Of a stretch of DNA of 64,000 nt, positions 9,450 through 20,701 are shown piece by piece. A program made the translations under genes and the position numbers. The notes beneath the pieces are model-generated. The model saw only the letters and a list, made by a program, of their open reading frames with translations, was not told where the DNA came from and made no database searches. Position 1 is the first letter of the stretch, and every line of letters begins with the position of its first letter. Source of the DNA: Triplophysa rosa (Eukaryota > Chordata > Actinopteri > Cypriniformes > Nemacheilidae); contig NC_079897.1 in assembly GCF_024868665.1 (NCBI RefSeq), positions 7,846,403 to 7,910,402 on the forward strand, read 5' to 3'.

Positions 9450-11208
9450 ATTTTTAGAGTGTGTCTGCATCTTCTCTAATTGTTTGAACAAGTGGCTCTA
9501 TGAATAATGCAAAACGTGTATGACGTAGGGGACATCCCTGACAGTATCCTCATTCCAGTGTGATTGTACATAACTCATAACTAATATGAAACATTCAGAA
9601 ATATGCCTTCAAATCATGACAAACACTTTCAGTCTAAACATTTGAACTGTAGCATATTTTCGAGTCTTCAATGTCAAATTAAGACATTCAGCCATTTTTT
9701 TTTGTATTCTGAAATACTTTATAAAAATATTAATTACCCCCTATTATGACATTTTAATATTTAATAAATAGTTTAATAACTGAAATCTGATATGGGTGTC
9801 TATCCCTTCCATGTACAGTGGGATAGCGCTTTATTCGATAAAATAGCCCTATTTGAAAATGTTATGTATGGAACTGACACCAAATCTTTTGTAAAGACAA
9901 CACACAAGGGACAAGTACATTTGATCAGTGAAGAATTATATTATAATTTACATTTTGTCAAGCTGTACTGTAGCTTTGTAAACCAGTATGAAAATCAATA
10001 CAGTCTTTTATTATTTAATTTAAAGCTGACTGTAGACTTTGGTAGACTTCAGGACAGAAAGTGTATGAGATGCTACTAACCCACAGAACATATTGCTGAT
10101 GTCACTGTCCTACAAAATTTACTGTACAAAATCTTACATACACTGAATACATACAAACATTAGACAAAAGAAAAATAATCAGTGCATACAAACGCCAGAG
10201 TGATGTAGTGTACACACACATCACCACCACAGACCAGCAGAACAAAGGGCTACAACAGCTTACATTGCATATGCACACATCTCTCTCTGTAATTCACACA
10301 TTCTGAAAACTAACAATAGACATAGCTTTGGTAACCAGCCACACATCCCCGTTTAATTTGGTATCAGTATTGTGCCACACATTAAAAAAATGCAAAGTCA
10401 GTCTCTGATTCACAGCCAGTGTGTGATGGACTGCTGCTCTTTGGTCCACATGTACACCTGCACATTTAAGACATTTCATTCCTCTTCAAGTAGCAGAACA
10501 AACTAACATCTCTTACAAACATAAAAGCACATTATACACACAGACACACATACATTCCCACATTTTGAGGTAACAGTTGTTAATAATACATAATATGCCC
10601 CTTTTGAAATTATTATATTGTGTACAGCTCAACGTGAAAAGAACAAATGTTACATACAACATTGATATATATCCTTTGACCTTTCCTAGAGAAAAAAAGG
10701 CCTTCAACAAAGAGAAGCCCACAGAAAAAAATTAAGATGAATGTGGTAAGATTTTTGCAGTCATGAGATCACAGTCAACTGAGACACTATGTGCTGTAAG
10801 ACACTATCCAAAAAAGAATGACAACATATAAGAAACATTTAGACAAATTATATATAAAATAGTAAATAACAATGAATTAACCAATCATTGTAAACATTAT
10901 TTCCATGTGTTGCTTTTGAAAAATGACACACTGAACAATAAATAAATAGATTAAGAAACAAATTGAAACACCAAAAAGATCAAATAATATTAATAAAACA
11001 ATAATATTAATAAAAGAAAATGATTGTCTTTGTCATTTGTGAAGGACATACTAGACCACTGATAAACTTCAACGTCTGCTAGCCCTGAGTACTTTAAGTC
11101 CCTGAACATTAAGGCCAAAGCCTGTTTCCTTTAAGAAAAATGGTGTACACTTAACGCTGTCCACAACCTAGTATAGAGAACTAGTCAGGCAGCCAATCCC
11201 CTAGTTGA
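9450..11208. other. prdm1 3' UTR and downstream flank
   Basis: No independent gene is seen. The part nearest 11208 should be the prdm1 3' UTR, since the gene reads leftward. Minus-strand AATAAA candidates lie at 10007-10012 and 9830-9835. Confidence 0.45.
10007..10012 (-). promoter_or_regulatory. candidate polyadenylation signal for prdm1
   Basis: AATAAA on the minus strand, about 1.2 kb after the prdm1 stop codon. Another lies at 9830-9835. Which one is used cannot be decided from sequence. Confidence 0.3.
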
Positions 11209-11805
11209 CTAGTCTTCCATGACCTCCTCTGTCTCCTTTTTAACCTTGATAGGAAGGAGTGAGAGAGGACTGCTACAACGAACCCTGATGACTGAGGCCT
11301 CACAGCCAGGCTCATTCAGATGATATGCGGGTAATGGTGGTGTTGGGGGACGGAGGTCTCCTACGGTGTTACCTTTGTGGTAAGAGACTTTAAAATCCAT
11401 CTCTTGCCAGAGTACTCCAAAGATCTGCTTCTCCACCATGCTCTCAATGTCAAATCCTTCCATTTCTTCCATTTCTTCCAACCTGTCAGCATTATCACTG
11501 ATGTCAAAGCGCTCAATCTCCTCATTGACACGGTTGAGCTCGTCCAAATTGCAGCTTGGAGAAGGGGTGGCTGCCATGCAGTAGCCTTTGACATGGAGCC
11601 GCAGGCTGCTGAGGTGGATGTAGTTGCGGTGACAATGTGGACACTGGTGTGGACGTTCCCGTGTGTGCAGACGTTTGTGCAGTTTGAGGTGTACAAACTG
11701 TGTAAACTTGGCTGGGCAGATCTTGCACTGGTATGGCTTTTCGCCGGAGTGTAGTCGCAAGTGGGTTTTTAAGTTGCTGGTGCTGCTAAAGCGCTTGTGA
11801 CACAC
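11209..11805 (-). CDS. prdm1: prdm1 last coding exon (fingers 3-5 and acidic tail)
   Basis: Acceptor TTTCACAG at 11806-11813; stop codon at 11209-11211. It completes finger 3, then finger 4 ([10 protein letters not shown]) and finger 5 ([10 protein letters not shown], ending in Cys), and the tail with [18 protein letters not shown], ending [11 protein letters not shown]. Confidence 0.97.
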   Translation of the reverse strand: MCHKRFSSTSNLKTHLRLHSGEKPYQCKICPAKFTQFVHLKLHKRLHTRERPHQCPHCHRNYIHLSSLRLHVKGYCMAATPSPSCNLDELNRVNEEIERFDISDNADRLEEMEEMEGFDIESMVEKQIFGVLWQEMDFKVSYHKGNTVGDLRPPTPPLPAYHLNEPGCEASVIRVRCSSPLSLLPIKVKKETEEVMED

Positions 11806-14800
11806 CTGTGAAATAAAAGCAGACCTTTAGAATCCCATTTTTCTTCAGCATAATTGGACTTCTAAAAGCTGGGATGTTATTACTGAAATGAAGTTGCTGA
11901 CCTGACATTCATGTGGCTTTTCTCCAGTGTGGACCAAAAAGTGTTTCTGTAGGTGAGCCAGCTGCGTGAAGCCTTTATTGCAGGTCTGACACTTAAATGG
12001 CCGTTCGCCGCTGTGGACACGCAGGTGCACCTGGGAACAAAGACAGGTAAGCTGTGAGTACTACCAGCAGATGTAAAGACATTAGATCAGAATCAAAATT
12101 AATAGTGGGGTCCTGTTTTATTTGCCCACCTTAAGATTAGACAGTTGACCGAAAGTCTTGCTGCAGACATTGCACTCATATTTGATCTTCCCATTCTGCT
12201 TCTTCAACGGGTAATCTAAACTTTTGTAGCCTGCAGAGCCTCGCTTGATCTTGCTGAGGTTGATGGCCTCGTCCTCTGAGCGACTGGTACCCAAAAGAGC
12301 TGAGGTAGGCTTAGTAGGCAGATTACCTGTGGAGGCTGCAGAACCAGCTGTTGGGGAGCCACCAGTGGGAGTGTAGGGATGCATATGTCCATGCAGTAGT
12401 TTGTCTTTCAGAGAAGTGGCTGCAGAAAAGGCACTGGTGGCTGCTGGGTGCAGAATGTCCCTAGGAGCAGGAGTGTCAGGTGCTAGCAGAAATTGCCGGC
12501 CACTTTCAGATGGGAAGGGTACATGAGGGGGTACCAAGCCACTGTAAAAGGGGTACATGTGGGGAAATAAAGGTGGCCCACTCACACCACTGACCGGGTA
12601 GTGAGGCATGAGGTAGCGTGAGTAGTGCAGGTTAGGGTAGAAAGACATCGGGCTTGCTGATGTGTAGCCTGGATAATGACCCAAGCCACGACAGTAGAGT
12701 GCTGGGGAAAAGGAGAGCGGGGTAATCCTTGGCTCAAGGGATGTTGGTGTGGGGCTGCTTTCTGGGCTGCTTTCAGGACTGCTATGTACTGAAGGGCTCG
12801 GTGTTGCAGAATACTGTCTGTGAGAGCAAGTTGGCACAAATGCTGTGCTACTCTTTAAGAATTCCTCATTTAGGGTGGAACGCAGTGAATAGGGAACAGT
12901 GGAGTAAAGAGGTCGGTCTGGGTTCTTGAGGCAGTGGGGACGAGTGGGAAGTGGTCTGGTGGGTTCTTGCAGTACATCCTTCAAAATCTCAGAAACACTG
13001 TGTTCCCTTTTAACTGGGTTCTTCGGTTCAATCAGGTTTTGTTCTGTTGACACACATTGTAACACATGTTAATTTTTCATACTCTTACACTTACTGCTAC
13101 AGGTAACCAAAAGGGAGAAACAAATAAATGTAATTCCGATGATTGCTGTTTTTAAGGACATAGTAGTTTCTTTGCCCCAGAGCACATTGCTCTCTTTAAA
13201 TTAAGTTTCAGCAATGCACCCCATTGGTTCATTTAGTGTGACACTTTGACAAATTACCTTGTTTTAGGTTCTACAGACAGGATGTGAGGCCTGACAGCTG
13301 CCCCAGTCAGGGTGGGATGGATGCACTGATACTATCTAATGGGGTTCACTGAGTGGGTGTGGGGGACTGATGGTATCCTGCTAATAGAAATCTACAAGCC
13401 TAAATATTTTCCCTGTAGTGTCCACAGAGACTTTAAAGGAATTTTATTTAGTGATGGATCTAAAATGAGTTTCAAAATGCCAAACACTTAAAACCCTCCC
13501 ATTTTACTCCACTACAGTAAAAGTGGCTCTAAGCCTATAGCGAATTATGTTCGGGTCTCAAGACCAAATGCTTATTATTTAAACCCTACCCAACAGTTCC
13601 ACATTTGATAAAAGATGGGTGCTAATTACAATTACTTTCCCACTATCTTGCATAGTTAATCTCCTCAAAAAGGATGTAAACAATTAAATAACTTCCTGCT
13701 TCCTGTTCACTGAATTTCACAGGGATAATTGTATGGAATTCAAGAATGAATAAGACTGAGCAGATAATAAGTATCCCTCAAAAGATCTACCATACCCTCT
13801 ACTCCCCTATCCTTCTGTCCCAACAGCTCCGTGTAAACACACCAAGAGGTTATCAGTTCTTCCCTCCCACTTTCTTCCACAGATAGAACCAGTTCTGTTC
13901 CTCCCTAGAGAGCTAGCCAAAAAACAAACAGCCAGTGATCACAGAGATATCAATCTATCAGCACAGCCCTGCCACCAGGAAGTTCAACTAGTCAATGGAT
14001 ATGCTATTATTCTTTCCCTTGCTCTCATTAGTCTCACCTCTACTTTCAAATGGAAAATAGGAAGCTACTCCCATACCTCTTGATGCAGGACAACAAAATG
14101 TCTAGAGATAAGTCTGCCGTCATTTTACCCCAGATGGCTCCTGCTTGAGGTTTTTTAAACCTGTTTCATGTAGGAGGTTTGTGTCCGTCATATCAGCCCC
14201 ATTGTATTGAACTGAGTCATGAAAGTGGTTACTTTGGGGCTGGTACTGTTTGTTGTGAGATACAGAATCTGCTCCTCTTTTTTTGAGCCTCTAGTAGATG
14301 GGTAGAAGCCATGAGTAAATAAATCTAATTACAGGTTTCTGTGAATGTCTGTTGGGGTCTGCTACATCCAGTAGCTCCAAGGCATGCGCATGACTCAAGG
14401 GAGAGGAGTCACACTGGCTGGTCTGTTCACCTACCTATAATCCCCCCACTCATGTATCAATCTTTCCTTCTGTCCCGTCACTTTGGCTTTGAGAGTTGTA
14501 TTGCTGCTTCAGTATGTTAAGCAAACAAACTTTCAAAGTGCCCTTGAAATATGATGACTATAACATTAAAATTTTGTTTATTCGAATTAGTCTCAACAAA
14601 TGCATTTTAGAGGATGAAAACAGAAAATCGAAGTAGTTAAAATAATTCTGATCTTAGCAGAAGAGGCTGTTGTGTTTGCGGAACAAAGGGCCTATCTCTA
14701 CAATGTGGAAGACATGTTTTTTTTTTACTTAAAAAATGTGATCACATCTATGTCACATAGAGAAATATGAAATATGTCATGTAGAACTTACTGAGTTTTT

Positions 14801-17800
14801 GCATCATAAGATCTCCAGAGGCTGGGTAGTTGAGACGGCTAGCAAACTCAGGGCAGTACCACACCAGAAGCTCCTGGTCTGGAGGAATAGCCTTGACCGT
14901 ATAGAAAAAAATGTTCATGCCATTTTGGCAGGCAGCGAGGTTCTGTTCCTGCTGGGAATGAGCTGGATTCACATAGCGCATCCAGTTACTCTTCTCCTCA
15001 TCCAGACCATCCACAAAATGATGGAACTTTCCATTTGAGTAAATCTACAAATATAAATAAGAAAATTAGAACAAAAGCTCTTTTTATATAAATTGTTCTC
15101 TCTCTCTATCTTAATTACAATGTTCTAGTCTTCCAGTGTCGTTCTCATGTCTTTGAGACAGACGAGTGGGGTTTGGTCTTATAAAGTAACACACTGAGTC
15201 AGCAGACACCCCCCCACTCTGGCCGTGTCTCAGAGTTTATCCATCCGGCTCTCTGATGCAGTCCTAGGTCTTGTCTTAAGTTTGGCAGGGGGACGCCTGT
15301 CTTGGTGAGTTGTTTATACCGAACTTGCTAGTTCCAGGAACATTATTATTTCTCAGCAAGGTTTCCCTCTAAAACGTCAATATCACTAAGTTTCCTCTAG
15401 TTCTTTCACTATGCTTTAAAGTCGCACCAATGACTCTGCAGTAACCTTTCCATGTGATAATGCTTTGACAGCAACACAGGAAAGAATGATCTAAGACCAG
15501 AGATGTTCCACTTGGGGATCTTTAATTTGGAAGCAATACGGAAGTGACACAAAGTAAGTCAATACAAAATGAGAGGGCGTTGACTTTGCCCTTTCTTTGT
15601 GACAACAGCTGTAAATGCAACAGCAGTTGAAAGTCAAAATGGGGTGAGAGAGCGAGAGTAAGAGATTGAGATGTGTAATTTTTTATAAAAGTGGCACAAG
15701 TTTGGCTGTGATATTTTTCTCTGAAAAATTGTATACGTCTATTAGGCTGACATATTCTTCAGACACATATATTCACAATAGAAGAAAGGCAGAGTCATTC
15801 AGCACTTCCTGTTCCACTCGCTGAGCACTGCACAGTCAAAGAAAGATTACGTGGAACGAATGGCTATGTTCGCACTCATTCAGCGCCAATGCAGCAATGC
15901 AGTTCCCAAAACATCACATCTTTACTCAGCAGCTTCTCAACTCTCAGATCATGTAGCCCACTGCTTGTACATTACCATCTCCACGATAATGCTAGACAGG
16001 AAGTCGGTCAGTGGAACAGGAAAATTTGTTTCTTTTTTTGAGCACTCCCACTTTATTGAGAGGTTCTGAAACAAACAAACTCACCCGCCAGAAGTACTTT
16101 CTGTTAGCGTCTTTGGGGACATTCTCTGCAGTGTAGCATTCTCCCACAAGGGGGCCAAACCGGGTACCTTTGGGGATGTATTCTCTGCTAACCACACCAA
16201 TGACCTGGTTAAAAAGCGAAAAGGAAAATATGTGGTTTACAACATTGACAATAAGGATATTTCAGTTCACAATTAGATTTGCATTTGCTCATGTTGTCAA
16301 CTAATAAAAACCATAAAAAAAATGCATGTGTATCAGCAAGATGTGCATGTGTGTGTGTGTAGAGAGAGAATTAATTGTGAACCAGATGTGCACATTCGAA
16401 AGACATGGAGCCATGCCTCTCTTCATCCGTCACCTCTCCTAACAGCCACAGGAAACCAAAGGTCATCAAGGTCACGTCTTAAGGCTGAGAGAGACCACTC
16501 ATTTGTCCTGTCTCACCTCTCATTAACCACACAGGCACAGTTTCTGAAGCAATCTCTCCTCGTGACATCAGATCGTACAGGTGCTTTCTTCGAAATGAAC
16601 TTTAGTAATTCTATCAAAGTAATTCTATCCTTTTCAGTGTGGGCATGCCTCTGTATCTAGACATTATTACAACCAATCTCCCATCCCTCATGTTACCACA
16701 GAGTCCTCACCACAAACTTCCACATAGAGCGATTACAACTCATTAAGCTCACTTCATAGTGTTCTTCCCACCAATCCTCTCTCATCATTATAATCTTCCT
16801 CTGCCACCACATGACTTCACTCACTGTTTTCCTGTTTGAACCTCAGGTGCTTCTGATGAAAGAGGGTTAACTCTTTATCACCTCATAAACATGTGCTCAT
16901 AAAAGGGGCTCACTTTTTTCACAGGAAGAGATAAGACAGACAGAGGCACTGATGAGAAAATCTATAACCTTGTTCCCATTAATCTGTGAACACTTTCAAA
17001 ATAAGAGAAATTAATCTTAATCAAAGAATCAGCCATTATTAGCTGTAAAAAGGTGGAAAGTAGTGTGTTTGGGGATTGTAGTGGACACAAACACAGCAGT
17101 CTGGTGCAGATAAAACAACTTTAATAAACGACAAATGATATGACTGCCCTCTCAACTTTTGCACTCTTGGAGAGCTTGTCACATGGTGCTCTGTTTGTGT
17201 TAGATGAGTAACAATGTGAGCTAGCTTATTTAACACTCTCTCGCACACAAACAGGAACACTTTTTTCTGTGAAACTTGTTTAAAAAGCTCAGATGACAGT
17301 GCAGATAAAGATACCAGTTGTGTGATGAGAAGGTGTGGCTTTACGAAAACACTGTTTAAGCACAAATCACAACCATCTCTCTAATGCTTACGTCTGATAT
17401 CGTGATATTTTTGGCTCATACTGGTCTACTGTAAATTCCCTCATATGCAGAAATTACATTAACTGGCATATGGTATGCACCTGTAACCTGATGAATCTGG
17501 TGGTACTTTTCAAAAAAGAAAGCCTGCAGGTCACAAGCATGTCACGTGTGAGGCGATACAGTATGTGACAGTATGCGAGCCGTACCTCTTTGGAGTCTGG
17601 TGGGTGTTTGAAGGCTAGGTTTCGAGGTAAGGATGCCACAGCACAGGTGAGGTCCACATTCTCCAAGGGACCTTCCCAACTGTGATCCTTCACTGTGTAG
17701 GTGCATTTCTCTTCAAACTCAGCCTCTGTCCATTTTGTCATGTCTACATCGGCTACGTCCATCTTGAAGTCCTCATTGTCAGTGGTGTAGGGTGCTCCCT

Positions 17801-20022
17801 CTGTAGTCAACATTGCCGAGCTGTGATGAGAGGCAGCCTAATAAAATGAGAAAGAAATCACATGATAGACAGTCAGTCATAACTAAAACATAAAACATTA
17901 CTTTAGGTGTAAGGTAAAAGGTAAACTACCTAAGTTGTTTTTTTTCCTAAATTTATTCCTACTCCACAAATAAAACAACAGAATTCTAGAGAATTTCTAT
18001 TATTCACAATTCTAGTATTTTTATACATAATTAAAGTGCTTGTTGGAGTAAATCAAAGGTAACAGCTATGCTGACCCTGTCGTAAGGACTGGACAGACAG
18101 ATCACTATTTCTTTCTATCTCTATCTCTATCCTCTCCGTTTCTGTCTTTCTTTATCTATCACTTGTTCCTCTTCCTCTCGCCATGTTTTCTCCTCTGGGT
18201 AGAAGAATAGCCTCAAACAGAAGAAAACATAGGAAGGAAGTCCTGTCTGCATCTGAATGTTGCTAAAATTGGAGTGACAGAGCAAGGGAACCACCAAACC
18301 AACCCAGTGAATATATGTGTGCGTGTGAGAGAGAGAAAGAGAGAGTAAAAACTTGTAACGCTTTAGATTACAGCCCGCAATGTACAGCACAATTAAACAG
18401 GATTTACAGTGTAACTACTTGTAACAATAATGTACCTCTACAGTACATATATGTAGGTAAAGGGGAACATTATGTCAAGTTTGGGGAATAAAGGGGTAAG
18501 AGTAAGGAAAATTTAAAAAATATTTATGAGGGAACTGCATGCCGTATAAACATCCAAATCAAACTGCTCTTGAAATACTTGATTATAGTCTCAAAAGATC
18601 AACATTGATTTTGCGCATTTTACACATTTAAACTAACTCGTAATAACTCATAATAAAAATGAATTATTTGTGACCAACAATCCTAAAATCAATCAAATAA
18701 AAATTAATCCCAAAGTCAAAACTCTGTCAAATTTACAGTTGACAGTCTGCGTGCTTCATTCGTGCTGTTTTGCTTGTGCATCATTTCCCCTTATTTCATG
18801 TTTGCTATAATACTAAAATAAGAACCCCATACTTAATATCCACAGTAGCTTATTTATGGGTACATTGTGATTACAAAAATGTAGTGTACGTTCACGCTAA
18901 GATTGTTGTATAGCATACTGCAGGTCATGCATACCACGTTATATTAAAATAGTTACCCCTTAATTTTAAAATACTTACAGTATAAATATTTTTTAGAATT
19001 TCCATTATTCCCCAAACTTTGCATAGTGTTCCCCGTTACCTACAGGTATGTACTGTAGAGGTACATTATTGTTACAATTAGTTACTCTGTAAATTCTGTT
19101 TAATTATGCGGTACATTGCGGGCCGTAATCTAAAGCGTTACCAAAACTTCTCCTATTGGGAGACACAATAATCACAATAATCTTTAACTACAAACTAAAA
19201 CATTAAGGTGTGCTGTTCAAAGCCAAAATCTATAATGATATTATGCTAAGTTAAACTGGCAAAACTGATTTAAAATAGTTTAGTTTCACACTAAACGAAG
19301 AAACTACTCAATATATTATTCTTTCTATACATACTACTCAATATATAACAAACCTTGGCCCATAAAAGACAATAAAAATGCAATATATTATTTATTATTA
19401 ATTTGACAATTATTTTAAAATATATTATTTTATTATGATTTTGCATAATATGTTAAATGTGTTAAAAATAATTCTGCGAATGACAACTGTAGAACCAAAA
19501 CTCATAATGAAACTGAAAAACTCTACCTCAACTTCCAAACATGGAAATAAGATATATCAGTATCTTAAGGAAACACAATTTAATTTTTTAAAATTAAAAT
19601 CTTCAAATTAAATCATCATTTTAAACTACTTGTATAAATTCAGCCTATAAAACACGTGCATTATAACTGCAGGTAAGTTTTAAAAAATATTTTTAAGCTA
19701 AATAACTTTTATACAAATGCCAACAGTATAACATTATATGAATAATATTACATTTACAATTAATTTAGCCCCAATTATACTGGTAATCTACCTCACAGGA
19801 GCAAACTACCACACCACATGTAATGAATAAATAAATGAAAACATTTAATATATTAAATATATTAAACATAATTAATTTAATATATTAATATATAAAATAT
19901 CGTCACATCTCTTTTTTTCCCCACACAAAATACAAAAGCAAAAACAACTCGAAACAGCTCTCAAAAGAAGCGAAAAAAGACAAAAGTGGTCTTACCAGGA
20001 GGCTCTGGTCCCAGCCACACAT
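11209..20022 (-). CDS. prdm1: prdm1 (Blimp-1), PR-domain zinc-finger transcriptional repressor, complete
   Basis: Seven coding exons on the minus strand: 19996-20022, 17586-17837, 16085-16204, 14792-15044, 12130-13043, 11902-12030 and 11209-11805. All junctions are GT/AG and keep frame, giving about 763 codons (human PRDM1 is about 825). The order is an acidic N-terminus with [16 protein letters not shown], a PR domain at roughly residues 78-200 ([36 protein letters not shown]), a Pro/Ser-rich middle, the linker [17 protein letters not shown], then fingers at about 506-528, 534-556, 562-584, 590-612 and a C2HC fifth at 618-641, followed by an acidic tail. Family knowledge: Blimp-1 binds DNA through its fingers and recruits corepressors in the nucleus; in fish it controls slow-muscle, neural-crest and sensory-neuron fate, in mammals also plasma cells. 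Fish carry several prdm1 copies; I cannot say which this is. The first exon is the least certain part. Confidence 0.95.
11902..12030 (-). CDS. prdm1: prdm1 coding exon 6 (fingers 1-3)
   Basis: Forty-three codons, acceptor TTCCCAG and donor CAG/GTCAGC. It completes finger 1 (VHLRVH), holds all of finger 2 and begins finger 3 (HECQ). Confidence 0.97.
12130..13043 (-). CDS. prdm1: prdm1 coding exon 5 (Pro/Ser-rich region and start of finger 1)
   Basis: Acceptor TCAACAG and donor AAG/GTGGGC. Two leading bases complete the codon from exon 4. It encodes [10 protein letters not shown], a long Pro/Ser/Tyr-rich region ([15 protein letters not shown]) and the start of finger 1, [17 protein letters not shown]. 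Confidence 0.95.
13044..14791 (-). other. prdm1 intron 4, no other feature seen
   Basis: Intronic. No coding frame or clear repeat. Several pyrimidine-rich stretches are present. Confidence 0.7.
14792..15044 (-). CDS. prdm1: prdm1 coding exon 4 (PR domain, second half)
   Basis: Acceptor TTTGTAG and donor CTCA/GTAAGT, ending one base into a codon. It encodes [36 protein letters not shown] and ELLVWYC, closely matching human PRDM1. Confidence 0.96.
15045..16084 (-). other. prdm1 intron 3, no other feature seen
   Basis: Intronic, with no recognised repeat or RNA gene. Confidence 0.7.
16085..16204 (-). CDS. prdm1: prdm1 coding exon 3 (PR domain)
   Basis: Forty codons, phase 0 at both ends, acceptor ACCAG and donor CGG/GTGAGT. 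It encodes [20 protein letters not shown] through NRKYFWR, the first half of the PR fold. Confidence 0.96.
16205..17585 (-). other. prdm1 intron 2, no other feature seen
   Basis: Intronic. Open frames here lack recognisable protein features and codon bias. Confidence 0.7.
17586..17837 (-). CDS. prdm1: prdm1 coding exon 2
   Basis: Acceptor TTTTATTAG at 17838 and donor GAG/GTACGG at 17585. It encodes the acidic region with [16 protein letters not shown] and the entry to the PR domain, [16 protein letters not shown]. Phase 0 at both ends. The ATG at 17813 is an alternative start. Confidence 0.92.
17838..19995 (-). other. prdm1 intron 1, containing a long-TIR MITE
   Basis: The intron separates the proposed nine-codon first exon from exon 2. 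Apart from the MITE at 18355-19141 it is strongly AT-rich. Confidence 0.55.
18355..19141. mobile_element. MITE with long terminal inverted repeats in prdm1 intron 1
   Basis: The ends are GTAACGCTTTAGATTAC and its complement. Complementarity continues for about 170 bases (18355-18530 versus 18980-19141), including TAACAATAATGTACCTCTAC and AGTTTGGGGAATAA. Flanks AAAAACTT (18347-18354) and CAAAACTT (19142-19149) match at 7 of 8. It has no coding capacity. The 8-bp duplication suggests hAT or Merlin, but the superfamily is not settled. Confidence 0.75.
19996..20022 (-). CDS. prdm1: prdm1 coding exon 1 (nine codons, proposed)
   Basis: ATG at 20022-20020 opens MCGWDQSLL and ends at a CTG/GTAAGA donor. 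It is phase 0 and joins in frame to GCTGCC at 17837, which leads into [14 protein letters not shown]. If this exon is wrong, translation could begin at the ATG at 17813 in exon 2. Confidence 0.5.
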
Positions 20023-20192
20023 AGAGACTGTGTGTGATCTCTCCCCTGAGTGAGTGTGTGTGTGTGGGACAGGTGCAGCTTACGGTTCTGTTCTGTTCCT
20101 CTGCTAGTCCAGATGGTAAGTGACTTCTTGTGCAAGTGCCTGAGATTGACTGACTGTCTGAGCATGTTTGTCTGACTTGTTGAAGGCACTTT

Positions 20193-20208
20193 GGCTCCGC
20201 CCATGACT
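20193..20208 (-). promoter_or_regulatory. GC box and AP-1-like site upstream of prdm1 start
   Basis: On the minus strand GGAGTCATGGGCGGAGCC places an AP-1-like half-match next to an SP1-type GGGCGGAGC, about 175 bases 5' of the proposed ATG. These are plausible proximal promoter motifs; the transcription start is not known. Confidence 0.3.
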
Positions 20209-20262
20209 CCACCCCCAGAGGACAATGATCTAACAATTACTCCACTGCTACACAAATCGCTG

Positions 20263-20265
<3 letters not shown>

Positions 20266-20331
<66 letters not shown>

Positions 20332-20351
20332 GCACGCACCCACGCACAGCG

Positions 20352-20395
<44 letters not shown>
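20266..20395. repeat. (CT)n-(CA)n compound microsatellite near prdm1 5' end
   Basis: About 43 bases of CT followed by CA tracts broken by CGCACGCACC and similar units, ending at 20395. It lies about 245 bases upstream of the proposed start codon. Confidence 0.95.
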
Positions 20396-20396
<1 letters not shown>

Positions 20397-20637
20397 CCAT
20401 AGGCGTAATGTTTTTATACTGTACAAACTGTATATTCTATCCCCTAACCCTATCCCTAAACCTAAAGATCATAGAACACTTTTTGCATTTTTAGATTTGT
20501 AAAAAATACTGTTCTGTACAATTTATTAGCTTTTTTGCCCCTGGGGACCTCAATTTTGGTCCCCACGGTGACACGAGTCCCCATGTGTTGGTGTGTATTC
20601 AGGTTTAGGTCCCCACCGGGATATACAAACATGAACG
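20396..20637 (-). repeat. fish-wide GTCCCCAC-type interspersed repeat
   Basis: On the minus strand it shows CGGTGGGGACC, CCATGGGGACT-like and GTGGGGACC blocks, then GTTTAGGGATAGGGTTAGGGG and TACAGTATAAAAACATTACGC. I recognise this as a recurrent fish repeat usually bordered by CA microsatellites, as here. A second likely fragment is near 38545-38600 (GTGGGGACATTGGGACCCCAC). Confidence 0.5.
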
Positions 20638-20668
<31 letters not shown>

Positions 20669-20701
20669 GCACACACACACGCACACACACACACACACAC
20701 A
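20638..20701. repeat. (CA)n microsatellite
   Basis: About 64 bases of CA with a few CG interruptions. Confidence 0.95.

Noticed and set aside
19992..20426. Minus-strand open frame through the CT/CA tract as a longer prdm1 N-terminus
   Set aside because: It is in a different frame from the ATG that joins exon 2 in phase and is mostly microsatellite-encoded VCVC and RERE.
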